From Pterobdella sp. o SKG-2022 (lineage: Eukaryota; Annelida; Clitellata; Hirudinida; Piscicolidae), in contig CAXIVU010000056.1 in the NCBI GenBank assembly GCA_964035795.1, positions 1 through 64,000 of the forward strand: DNA of 64,000 bases, given 5' to 3'. Position numbers and translations under genes: made by a program. Every line of letters begins with the position of its first letter. Position 1 is the first letter of the stretch. Positions 55,249 to 64,000 of the stretch are shown here, in pieces. The notes beneath the pieces were generated by a model that was not told where the DNA came from, searched no databases, and worked only from the letters and a program-made list of their open reading frames with translations.

Positions 55249-58200
55249 ATCTACGCCAACAGTTACTACTGTAGAAACAACAACGCCAACTACAATAACT
55301 GTAACAACAACTTCATTGGCTACAGCTACAACAGTTTCGACAACGATTGCAACATCAACGCAAACAACAACTGTTATTATGACAACAACGACAGAAATGT
55401 TGTCTAAATCTACGCCAACAGTTACTACTGTAGAAACAACAACGCCAACTACAATAACTGTAACAACAACTTCATTGGCTACAGCTACAACAGTTTCGAC
55501 AACGATTGCAACATCAACGCAAACAACAACTGTTATTATGACAACAACGACAGAAATGTTGTCTAAATCTACGCCAACAGTTACTACTGTAGAAACAACA
55601 ACGCCAACTACAATAACTGTAACAACAACTTCATTGGCTACAGCTACAACAGTTTCGACAACGATTGCAACATCAACGCAAACAACAACTGTTATTATGA
55701 CAACAACGACAGAAATGTTGTCTAAATCTACGCCAACAGTTACTACTGTAGAAACAACAACGCCAACTACAATAACTGTAACAACAACTTCATTGGCTAC
55801 AGCTACAACAGTTTCGACAACGATTGCAACATCAACGCAAACAACAACTGTTATTATGACAACAACGACAGAAATGTTGTCTAAATCTACGCCAACAGTT
55901 ACTACTGTAGAAACAACAACGCCAACTACAATAACTGTAACAACAACTTCATTGGCTACAGCTACAACAGTTTCGACAACGATTGCAACATCAACGCAAA
56001 CAACAACTGTTATTATGACAACAACGACAGAAATGTTGTCTAAATCTACGCCAACAGTTACTACTGTAGAAACAACAACGCCAACTACAATAACTGTAAC
56101 AACAACTTCATTGGCTACAGCTACAACAGTTTCGACAACGATTGCAACATCAACGCAAACAACAACTGTTATTATGACAACAACGACAGAAATGTTGTCT
56201 AAATCTACGCCAACAGTTACTACTGTAGAAACAACAACGCCAACTACAATAACTGTAACAACAACTTCATTGGCTACAGCTACAACAGTTTCGACAACGA
56301 TTGCAACATCAACGCAAACAACAACTGTTATTATGACAACAACGACAGAAATGTTGTCTAAATCTACGCCAACAGTTACTACTGTAGAAACAACAACGCC
56401 AACTACAATAACTGTAACAACAACTTCATTGGCTACAGCTACAACAGTTTCGACAACGATTGCAACATCAACGCAAACAACAACTGTTATTATGACAACA
56501 ACGACAGAAATGTTGTCTAAATCTACGCCAACAGTTACTACTGTAGAAACAACAACGCCAACTACAATAACTGTAACAACAACTTCATTGGCTACAGCTA
56601 CAACAGTTTCGACAACGATTGCAACATCAACGCAAACAACAACTGTTATTATGACAACAACGACAGAAATGTTGTCTAAATCTACGCCAACAGTTACTAC
56701 TGTAGAAACAACAACGCCAACTACAATAACTGTAACAACAACTTCATTGGCTACAGCTACAACAGTTTCGACAACGATTGCAACATCAACGCAAACAACA
56801 ACTGTTATTATGACAACAACGACAGAAATGTTGTCTAAATCTACGCCAACAGTTACTACTGTAGAAACAACAACGCCAACTACAATAACTGTAACAACAA
56901 CTTCATTGGCTACAGCTACAACAGTTTCGACAACGATTGCAACATCAACGCAAACAACAACTGTTATTATGACAACAACGACAGAAATGTTGTCTAAATC
57001 TACGCCAACAGTTACTACTGTAGAAACAACAACGCCAACTACAATAACTGTAACAACAACTTCATTGGCTACAGCTACAACAGTTTCGACAACGATTGCA
57101 ACATCAACGCAAACAACAACTGTTATTATGACAACAACGACAGAAATGTTGTCTAAATCTACGCCAACAGTTACTACTGTAGAAACAACAACGCCAACTA
57201 CAATAACTGTAACAACAACTTCATTGGCTACAGCTACAACAGTTTCGACAACGATTGCAACATCAACGCAAACAACAACTGTTATTATGACAACAACGAC
57301 AGAAATGTTGTCTAAATCTACGCCAACAGTTACTACTGTAGAAACAACAACGCCAACTACAATAACTGTAACAACAACTTCATTGGCTACAGCTACAACA
57401 GTTTCGACAACGATTGCAACATCAACGCAAACAACAACTGTTATTATGACAACAACGACAGAAATGTTGTCTAAATCTACGCCAACAGTTACTACTGTAG
57501 AAACAACAACGCCAACTACAATAACTGTAACAACAACTTCATTGGCTACAGCTACAACAGTTTCGACAACGATTGCAACATCAACGCAAACAACAACTGT
57601 TATTATGACAACAACGACAGAAATGTTGTCTAAATCTACGCCAACAGTTACTACTGTAGAAACAACAACGCCAACTACAATAACTGTAACAACAACTTCA
57701 TTGGCTACAGCTACAACAGTTTCGACAACGATTGCAACATCAACGCAAACAACAACTGTTATTATGACAACAACGACAGAAATGTTGTCTAAATCTACGC
57801 CAACAGTTACTACTGTAGAAACAACAACGCCAACTACAATAACTGTAACAACAACTTCATTGGCTACAGCTACAACAGTTTCGACAACGATTGCAACATC
57901 AACGCAAACAACAACTGTTATTATGACAACAACGACAGAAATGTTGTCTAAATCTACGCCAACAGTTACTACTGTAGAAACAACAACGCCAACTACAATA
58001 ACTGTAACAACAACTTCATTGGCTACAGCTACAACAGTTTCGACAACGATTGCAACATCAACGCAAACAACAACTGTTATTATGACAACAACGACAGAAA
58101 TGTTGTCTAAATCTACGCCAACAGTTACTACTGTAGAAACAACAACGCCAACTACAATAACTGTAACAACAACTTCATTGGCTACAGCTACAACAGTTTC

Positions 58201-60151
58201 GACAACGATTGCAACATCAACGCAAACAACAACTGTTATTATGACAACAACGACAGAAATGTTGTCTAAATCTACGCCAACAGTTACTACTGTAGAAACA
58301 ACAACGCCAACTACAATAACTGTAACAACAACTTCATTGGCTACAGCTACAACAGTTTCGACAACGATTGCAACATCAACGCAAACAACAACTGTTATTA
58401 TGACAACAACGACAGAAATGTTGTCTAAATCTACGCCAACAGTTACTACTGTAGAAACAACAACGCCAACTACAATAACTGTAACAACAACTTCATTGGC
58501 TACAGCTACAACAGTTTCGACAACGATTGCAACATCAACGCAAACAACAACTGTTATTATGACAACAACGACAGAAATGTTGTCTAAATCTACGCCAACA
58601 GTTACTACTGTAGAAACAACAACGCCAACTACAATAACTGTAACAACAACTTCATTGGCTACAGCTACAACAGTTTCGACAACGATTGCAACATCAACGC
58701 AAACAACAACTGTTATTATGACAACAACGACAGAAATGTTGTCTAAATCTACGCCAACAGTTACTACTGTAGAAACAACAACGCCAACTACAATAACTGT
58801 AACAACAACTTCATTGGCTACAGCTACAACAGTTTCGACAACGATTGCAACATCAACGCAAACAACAACTGTTATTATGACAACAACGACAGAAATGTTG
58901 TCTAAATCTACGCCAACAGTTACTACTGTAGAAACAACAACGCCAACTACAATAACTGTAACAACAACTTCATTGGCTACAGCTACAACAGTTTCGACAA
59001 CGATTGCAACATCAACGCAAACAACAACTGTTATTATGACAACAACGACAGAAATGTTGTCTAAATCTACGCCAACAGTTACTACTGTAGAAACAACAAC
59101 GCCAACTACAATAACTGTAACAACAACTTCATTGGCTACAGCTACAACAGTTTCGACAACGATTGCAACATCAACGCAAACAACAACTGTTATTATGACA
59201 ACAACGACAGAAATGTTGTCTAAATCTACGCCAACAGTTACTACTGTAGAAACAACAACGCCAACTACAATAACTGTAACAACAACTTCATTGGCTACAG
59301 CTACAACAGTTTCGACAACGATTGCAACATCAACGCAAACAACAACTGTTATTATGACAACAACGACAGAAATGTTGTCTAAATCTACGCCAACAGTTAC
59401 TACTGTAGAAACAACAACGCCAACTACAATAACTGTAACAACAACTTCATTGGCTACAGCTACAACAGTTTCGACAACGATTGCAACATCAACGCAAACA
59501 ACAACTGTTATTATGACAACAACGACAGAAATGTTGTCTAAATCTACGCCAACAGTTACTACTGTAGAAACAACAACGCCAACTACAATAACTGTAACAA
59601 CAACTTCATTGGCTACAGCTACAACAGTTTCGACAACGATTGCAACATCAACGCAAACAACAACTGTTATTATGACAACAACGACAGAAATGTTGTCTAA
59701 ATCTACGCCAACAGTTACTACTGTAGAAACAACAACGCCAACTACAATAACTGTAACAACAACTTCATTGGCTACAGCTACAACAGTTTCGACAACGATT
59801 GCAACATCAACGCAAACAACAACTGTTATTATGACAACAACGACAGAAATGTTGTCTAAATCTACGCCAACAGTTACTACTGTAGAAACAACAACGCCAA
59901 CTACAATAACTGTAACAACAACTTCATTGGCTACAGCTACAACAGTTTCGACAACGATTGCAACATCAACGCAAACAACAACTGTTATTATGACAACAAC
60001 GACAGAAATGTTGTCTAAATCTACGCCAACAGTTACTACTGTAGAAACAACAACGCCAACTACAATAACTGTAACAACAACTTCATTGGCTACAGCTACA
60101 ACAGTTTCGACAACGATTGCAACTCAACGCAAACAACAACTGTTATTATGA
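55139..60151 (+). CDS. Threonine-rich mucin-like repeat, continuation in shifted frame
   Basis: After the inserted base at 55138 the same repeat protein continues in the next frame from the ACT codon at 55139, through the end of unit 347, 30 complete units (348-377) and most of unit 378. The first conventional start in this frame would be TTG 55157 and the first ATG is 55220. Neither looks like a genuine start, because both are ordinary repeat positions with no distinct upstream sequence. All units here match the consensus protein without substitution. The frame is lost at the one-base deletion at 60123/60124, after which about nine out-of-frame codons lead to TGA 60149-60151. It is best read as part of the same gene as the preceding segment, separated from it by a sequence error or a real frameshift, and not as an independent gene. 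Confidence 0.45.
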   Translation, partial: TVTTTSLATATTVSTTIATSTQTTTVIMTTTTEMLSKSTPTVTTVETTTPTTITVTTTSLATATTVSTTIATSTQTTTVIMTTTTEMLSKSTPTVTTVETTTPTTITVTTTSLATATTVSTTIATSTQTTTVIMTTTTEMLSKSTPTVTTVETTTPTTITVTTTSLATATTVSTTIATSTQTTTVIMTTTTEMLSKSTPTVTTVETTTPTTITVTTTSLATATTVSTTIATSTQTTTVIMTTTTEMLSKSTPTVTTVETTTPTTITVTTTSLATATTVSTTIATSTQTTTVIMTTTTEMLSKSTPTVTTVETTTPTTITVTTTSLATATTVSTTIATSTQTTTVIMTTTTEMLSKSTPTVTTVETTTPTTITVTTTSLATATTVSTTIATSTQTTTVIMTTTTEMLSKSTPTVTTVETTTPTTITVTTTSLATATTVSTTIATSTQTTTVIMTTTTEMLSKSTPTVTTVETTTPTTITVTTTSLATATTVSTTIATSTQTTTVIMTTTTEMLSKSTPTVTTVETTTPTTITVTTTSLATATTVSTTIATSTQTTTVIMTTTTEMLSKSTPTVTTVETTTPTTITVTTTSLATATTVSTTIATSTQTTTVIMTTTTEMLSKSTPTVTTVETTTPTTITVTTTSLATATTVSTTIATSTQTTTVIMTTTTEMLSKSTPTVTTVETTTPTTITVTTTSLATATTVSTTIATSTQTTTVIMTTTTEMLSKSTPTVTTVETTTPTTITVTTTSLATATTVSTTIATSTQTTTVIMTTTTEMLSKSTPTVTTVETTTPTTITVTTTSLATATTVSTTIATSTQTTTVIMTTTTEMLSKSTPTVTTVETTTPTTITVTTTSLATATTVSTTIATSTQTTTVIMTTTTEMLSKSTPTVTTVETTTPTTITVTTTSLATATTVSTTIATSTQTTTVIMTTTTEMLSKSTPTVTTVETTTPTTITVTTTSLATATTVSTTIATSTQTTTVIMTTTTEMLSKSTPTVTTVETTTPTTITVTTTSLATATTVSTTIATSTQTTTVIMTTTTEMLSKSTPTVTTVETTTPTTITVTTTSLATATTVSTTIATSTQTTTVIMTTTTEMLSKSTPTVTTVETTTPTTITVTTTSLATATTVSTTIATSTQTTTVIMTTTTEMLSKSTPTVTTVETTTPTTITVTTTSLATATTVSTTIATSTQTTTVIMTTTTEMLSKSTPTVTTVETTTPTTITVTTTSLATATTVSTTIATSTQTTTVIMTTTTEMLSKSTPTVTTVETTTPTTITVTTTSLATATTVSTTIATSTQTTTVIMTTTTEMLSKSTPTVTTVETTTPTTITVTTTSLATATTVSTTIATSTQTTTVIMTTTTEMLSKSTPTVTTVETTTPTTITVTTTSLATATTVSTTIATSTQTTTVIMTTTTEMLSKSTPTVTTVETTTPTTITVTTTSLATATTVSTTIATSTQTTTVIMTTTTEMLSKSTPTVTTVETTTPTTITVTTTSLATATTVSTTIATSTQTTTVIMTTTTEMLSKSTPTVTTVETTTPTTITVTTTSLATATTVSTTIATSTQTTTVIMTTTTEMLSKSTPTVTTVETTTPTTITVTTTSLATATTVSTTIATSTQTTTVIMTTTTEMLSKSTPTVTTVETTTPTTITVTTTSLATATTVSTTIATQRKQQLLL
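60123..60124 (+). other. Single-base deletion (-1 frameshift) in unit 378
   Basis: The consensus GCAACATCAACG reads GCAACTCAACG here. One A is missing between 60123 and 60124, so the unit is 158 bp long. It returns the open frame to the one used before 55138. The two indels therefore bracket about 5 kb of consensus units read in a shifted frame. Confidence 0.95.
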
Positions 60152-63100
60152 CAACAACGACAGAAATGTTGTCTAAATCTACGCCAACAGTTACTACTGT
60201 AGAAACAACAACGCCAACTACAATAACTGTAACAACAACTTCATTGGCTACAGCTACAACAGTTTCGACAACGATTGCAACATCAACGCAAACAACAACT
60301 GTTATTATGACAACAACGACAGAAATGTTGTCTAAATCTACGCCAACAGTTACTACTGTAGAAACAACAACGCCAACTACAATAACTGTAACAACAACTT
60401 CATTGGCTACAGCTACAACAGTTTCGACAACGATTGCAACATCAACGCAAACAACAACTGTTATTATGACAACAACGACAGAAATGTTGTCTAAATCTAC
60501 GCCAACAGTTACTACTGTAGAAACAACAACGCCAACTACAATAACTGTAACAACAACTTCATTGGCTACAGCTACAACAGTTTCGACAACGATTGCAACA
60601 TCAACGCAAACAACAACTGTTATTATGACAACAACGACAGAAATGTTGTCTAAATCTACGCCAACAGTTACTACTGTAGAAACAACAACGCCAACTACAA
60701 TAACTGTAACAACAACTTCATTGGCTACAGCTACAACAGTTTCGACAACGATTGCAACATCAACGCAAACAACAACTGTTATTATGACAACAACGACAGA
60801 AATGTTGTCTAAATCTACGCCAACAGTTACTACTGTAGAAACAACAACGCCAACTACAATAACTGTAACAACAACTTCATTGGCTACAGCTACAACAGTT
60901 TCGACAACGATTGCAACATCAACGCAAACAACAACTGTTATTATGACAACAACGACAGAAATGTTGTCTAAATCTACGCCAACAGTTACTACTGTAGAAA
61001 CAACAACGCCAACTACAATAACTGTAACAACAACTTCATTGGCTACAGCTACAACAGTTTCGACAACGATTGCAACATCAACGCAAACAACAACTGTTAT
61101 TATGACAACAACGACAGAAATGTTGTCTAAATCTACGCCAACAGTTACTACTGTAGAAACAACAACGCCAACTACAATAACTGTAACAACAACTTCATTG
61201 GCTACAGCTACAACAGTTTCGACAACGATTGCAACATCAACGCAAACAACAACTGTTATTATGACAACAACGACAGAAATGTTGTCTAAATCTACGCCAA
61301 CAGTTACTACTGTAGAAACAACAACGCCAACTACAATAACTGTAACAACAACTTCATTGGCTACAGCTACAACAGTTTCGACAACGATTGCAACATCAAC
61401 GCAAACAACAACTGTTATTATGACAACAACGACAGAAATGTTGTCTAAATCTACGCCAACAGTTACTACTGTAGAAACAACAACGCCAACTACAATAACT
61501 GTAACAACAACTTCATTGGCTACAGCTACAACAGTTTCGACAACGATTGCAACATCAACGCAAACAACAACTGTTATTATGACAACAACGACAGAAATGT
61601 TGTCTAAATCTACGCCAACAGTTACTACTGTAGAAACAACAACGCCAACTACAATAACTGTAACAACAACTTCATTGGCTACAGCTACAACAGTTTCGAC
61701 AACGATTGCAACATCAACGCAAACAACAACTGTTATTATGACAACAACGACAGAAATGTTGTCTAAATCTACGCCAACAGTTACTACTGTAGAAACAACA
61801 ACGCCAACTACAATAACTGTAACAACAACTTCATTGGCTACAGCTACAACAGTTTCGACAACGATTGCAACATCAACGCAAACAACAACTGTTATTATGA
61901 CAACAACGACAGAAATGTTGTCTAAATCTACGCCAACAGTTACTACTGTAGAAACAACAACGCCAACTACAATAACTGTAACAACAACTTCATTGGCTAC
62001 AGCTACAACAGTTTCGACAACGATTGCAACATCAACGCAAACAACAACTGTTATTATGACAACAACGACAGAAATGTTGTCTAAATCTACGCCAACAGTT
62101 ACTACTGTAGAAACAACAACGCCAACTACAATAACTGTAACAACAACTTCATTGGCTACAGCTACAACAGTTTCGACAACGATTGCAACATCAACGCAAA
62201 CAACAACTGTTATTATGACAACAACGACAGAAATGTTGTCTAAATCTACGCCAACAGTTACTACTGTAGAAACAACAACGCCAACTACAATAACTGTAAC
62301 AACAACTTCATTGGCTACAGCTACAGTTTCGACAACGATTGCAACATCAACGCAAACAACAACTGTTATTATGACAACAACGACAGAAATGTTGTCTAAA
62401 TCTACGCCAACAGTTACTACTGTAGAAACAACAACGCCAACTACAATAACTGTAACAACAACTTCATTGGCTACAGCTACAACAGTTTCGACAACGATTG
62501 CAACATCAACGCAAACAACAACTGTTATTATGACAACAACGACAGAAATGTTGTCTAAATCTACGCCAACAGTTACTACTGTAGAAACAACAACGCCAAC
62601 TACAATAACTGTAACAACAACTTCATTGGCTACAGCTACAACAGTTTCGACAACGATTGCAACATCAACGCAAACAACAACTGTTATTATGACAACAACG
62701 ACAGAAATGTTGTCTAAATCTACGCCAACAGTTACTACTGTAGAAACAACAACGCCAACTACAATAACTGTAACAACAACTTCATTGGCTACAGCTACAA
62801 CAGTTTCGACAACGATTGCAACATCAACGCAAACAACAACTGTTATTATGACAACAACGACAGAAATGTTGTCTAAATCTACGCCAACAGTTACTACTGT
62901 AGAAACAACAACGCCAACTACAATAACTGTAACAACAACTTCATTGGCTACAGCTACAACAGTTTCGACAACGATTGCAACATCAACGCAAACAACAACT
63001 GTTATTATGACAACAACGACAGAAATGTTGTCTAAATCTACGCCAACAGTTACTACTGTAGAAACAACAACGCCAACTACAATAACTGTAACAACAACTT

Positions 63101-64000
63101 CATTGGCTACAGCTACAACAGTTTCGACAACGATTGCAACATCAACGCAAACAACAACTGTTATTATGACAACAACGACAGAAATGTTGTCTAAATCTAC
63201 GCCAACAGTTACTACTGTAGAAACAACAACGCCAACTACAATAACTGTAACAACAACTTCATTGGCTACAGCTACAACAGTTTCGACAACGATTGCAACA
63301 TCAACGCAAACAACAACTGTTATTATGACAACAACGACAGAAATGTTGTCTAAATCTACGCCAACAGTTACTACTGTAGAAACAACAACGCCAACTACAA
63401 TAACTGTAACAACAACTTCATTGGCTACAGCTACAACAGTTTCGACAACGATTGCAACATCAACGCAAACAACAACTGTTATTATGACAACAACGACAGA
63501 AATGTTGTCTAAATCTACGCCAACAGTTACTACTGTAGAAACAACAACGCCAACTACAATAACTGTAACAACAACTTCATTGGCTACAGCTACAACAGTT
63601 TCGACAACGATTGCAACATCAACGCAAACAACAACTGTTATTATGACAACAACGACAGAAATGTTGTCTAAATCTACGCCAACAGTTACTACTGTAGAAA
63701 CAACAACGCCAACTACAATAACTGTAACAACAACTTCATTGGCTACAGCTACAACAGTTTCGACAACGATTGCAACATCAACGCAAACAACAACTGTTAT
63801 TATGACAACAACGACAGAAATGTTGTCTAAATCTACGCCAACAGTTACTACTGTAGAAACAACAACGCCAACTACAATAACTGTAACAACAACTTCATTG
63901 GCTACAGCTACAACAGTTTCGACAACGATTGCAACATCAACGCAAACAACAACTGTTATTATGACAACAACGACAGAAATGTTGTCTAAATCTACGCCAA
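60124..64000 (+). CDS. Threonine-rich mucin-like repeat, continuation back in original frame (3' end outside window)
   Basis: The deletion at 60123/60124 restores the frame used before 55138. From TCA 60124 (first ATG at 60148) the frame is open to the right edge, about 1,292 codons, with no stop seen. It covers the end of unit 378, units 379-402 and the first 40 bases of unit 403. All units are consensus except unit 392 (from 62215), which lacks one Thr codon in the ATATT stretch through an in-frame three-base deletion. No C-terminal domain, anchor or stop is reached. It is most likely the same reading frame as the two preceding segments. Met 60148 is a repeat residue and not a credible initiation site. 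Confidence 0.45.
62321..62327 (+). other. In-frame three-base deletion in unit 392
   Basis: The consensus GCTACAACAGTTTCG reads GCTACAGTTTCG here, so one of two adjacent ACA codons is lost and the unit is 156 bp long. The loss is compatible with slippage on the ACA-ACA doublet. The frame is kept and the protein loses one Thr. It is the only in-frame length variant I see in 402 units. Confidence 0.95.

Larger units (their letters stand above)
1..64000 (+). repeat. 159-bp tandem repeat array, 402 complete units, filling the window
   Basis: Every stretch of the window is the same 159-bp unit, starting with ATGACAACAACGACAGAAAT and repeated in one orientation. Units start at 46 + 159(n-1) up to unit 347. 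After that the register shifts by +1 (unit 347), -1 (unit 378) and -3 (unit 392), and the last complete unit ends at 63960. Consensus base composition by hand count is A 65, C 40, T 34, G 20 (about 38% GC), with strong A and C excess on the + strand. The unit length is a multiple of three and one + frame is open throughout. Units differ by a small set of recurrent substitutions. No unique DNA interrupts the array and both edges cut through it. It is either a coding VNTR domain or a satellite that is open in one frame; the sequence alone does not settle which. Confidence 0.99.
49177..64000 (+). repeat. Array zone 4: substitution-free units carrying all three indels (units 310-402)
   Basis: From unit 310 to the right edge I find no base substitution against the consensus in about 93 units. 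The only deviations are the +1 at 55138, the -1 at 60123/60124 and the -3 near 62325. This is the reverse of the pattern to the left. Either a very recent amplification or a weakly supported or artificially extended assembly could give this picture. Confidence 0.8.

Noticed and set aside
7356..55157. Very long open frame on the - strand (about 15,900 codons, Val-rich)
   Set aside because: It is a forced shadow. In this phase each antisense codon takes the first two bases of a + codon, so every Thr (ACN) yields GTN, Val. A stop needs TTA, CTA or TCA spanning a + codon boundary, and TTA first appears where unit 46 has TAT for ATT (7356-7358). Its right-hand start exists only because of the indel at 55138.
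55157..55159. TTG 55157 as the start of a separate gene
   Set aside because: It is the ordinary Leu codon of the repeat, present in every unit, with no distinct upstream sequence. It appears as a start only because the frame shifts at 55138.
1..64000. CRISPR array
   Set aside because: There are no unique spacers. The whole 159-bp unit repeats, far longer than a CRISPR repeat, and variants are single-base changes shared between units.
1..64000. Simple (ACA)n microsatellite
   Set aside because: The unit has a fixed, complex 159-bp sequence conserved across 402 copies. Short ACA runs are only part of it.
1..64000. Transposon, terminal repeats or integrated mobile element
   Set aside because: There are no inverted repeats, target-site duplications, transposase or reverse transcriptase coding, and no unique sequence of any kind.
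1..64000. tRNA, rRNA, promoter, terminator or polyadenylation signal
   Set aside because: None is visible. The unit contains no AATAAA, and any short match would recur 402 times and carry no information.
1..64000. Assignment to a named mucin, flocculin or adhesin family
   Set aside because: Thr/Ser/Pro composition alone matches many unrelated proteins. No folded domain or anchor is in the window, so no gene symbol is justified.

Overview
The whole 64,000-base window is one uninterrupted tandem array. It consists of a 159-bp (53-codon) unit in head-to-tail register, with 402 complete copies between a 45-base partial copy on the left and a 40-base partial copy on the right. Register count: unit 1 starts with the ATG at 46, unit 347 is one base long (160), unit 378 one base short (158), unit 392 three bases short (156), and unit 403 begins at 63961. 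No unique flanking sequence, RNA gene, mobile element, promoter, terminator or ordinary gene is visible. The array runs off both edges, so its true length and gene ends are unknown.

The + strand of every unit is open in one frame and encodes a threonine-rich, mucin-like segment. By hand count the consensus unit has 27 Thr, 5 Ser, 5 Val, 3 Ile, 3 Ala, 2 each of Met, Glu, Leu and Pro, and one each of Lys and Gln. It has no Cys, Asn, Asp, Gly, Arg, His or aromatic residue. The frame is open from base 1 to 55248. It is broken by a one-base insertion at 55138, continues in the shifted frame to 60151, returns to the original frame through a one-base deletion at 60123/60124, and stays open to the right edge. 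If both single-base indels are sequence errors, the window is an internal slice of one reading frame of at least about 21,300 codons. If they are real, the frame ends at 55248.

By variation the array has four zones. Bases 1-16740 are rich in substitution variants arranged in shuffled and duplicated blocks. Bases 16741-25962 are nearly pure consensus. Bases 25963-49176 carry a different variant set, with clear higher-order repeats (an 8-unit block duplicated almost perfectly, and a two-unit alternation). In 49177-64000 I see no substitutions at all but all three indels of the window. The left 49 kb shows the opposite pattern: many substitutions and no indels.

The organism cannot be identified from a single repeat. 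A mucin or cell-surface gene of a eukaryote (animal, or a fungal or protist wall or surface protein), or a satellite array that happens to be open, fits best. Supporting points are the satellite-like unit size, the higher-order repeats, the lack of any prokaryotic gene structure and the Thr/Ser/Pro composition. GC is about 38% in the consensus. CpG is not depleted (6 per unit), which argues weakly against a heavily methylated genome such as a vertebrate's. A bacterial giant surface protein cannot be excluded. There are no interacting genes to describe: the window is one repeat domain or one satellite.
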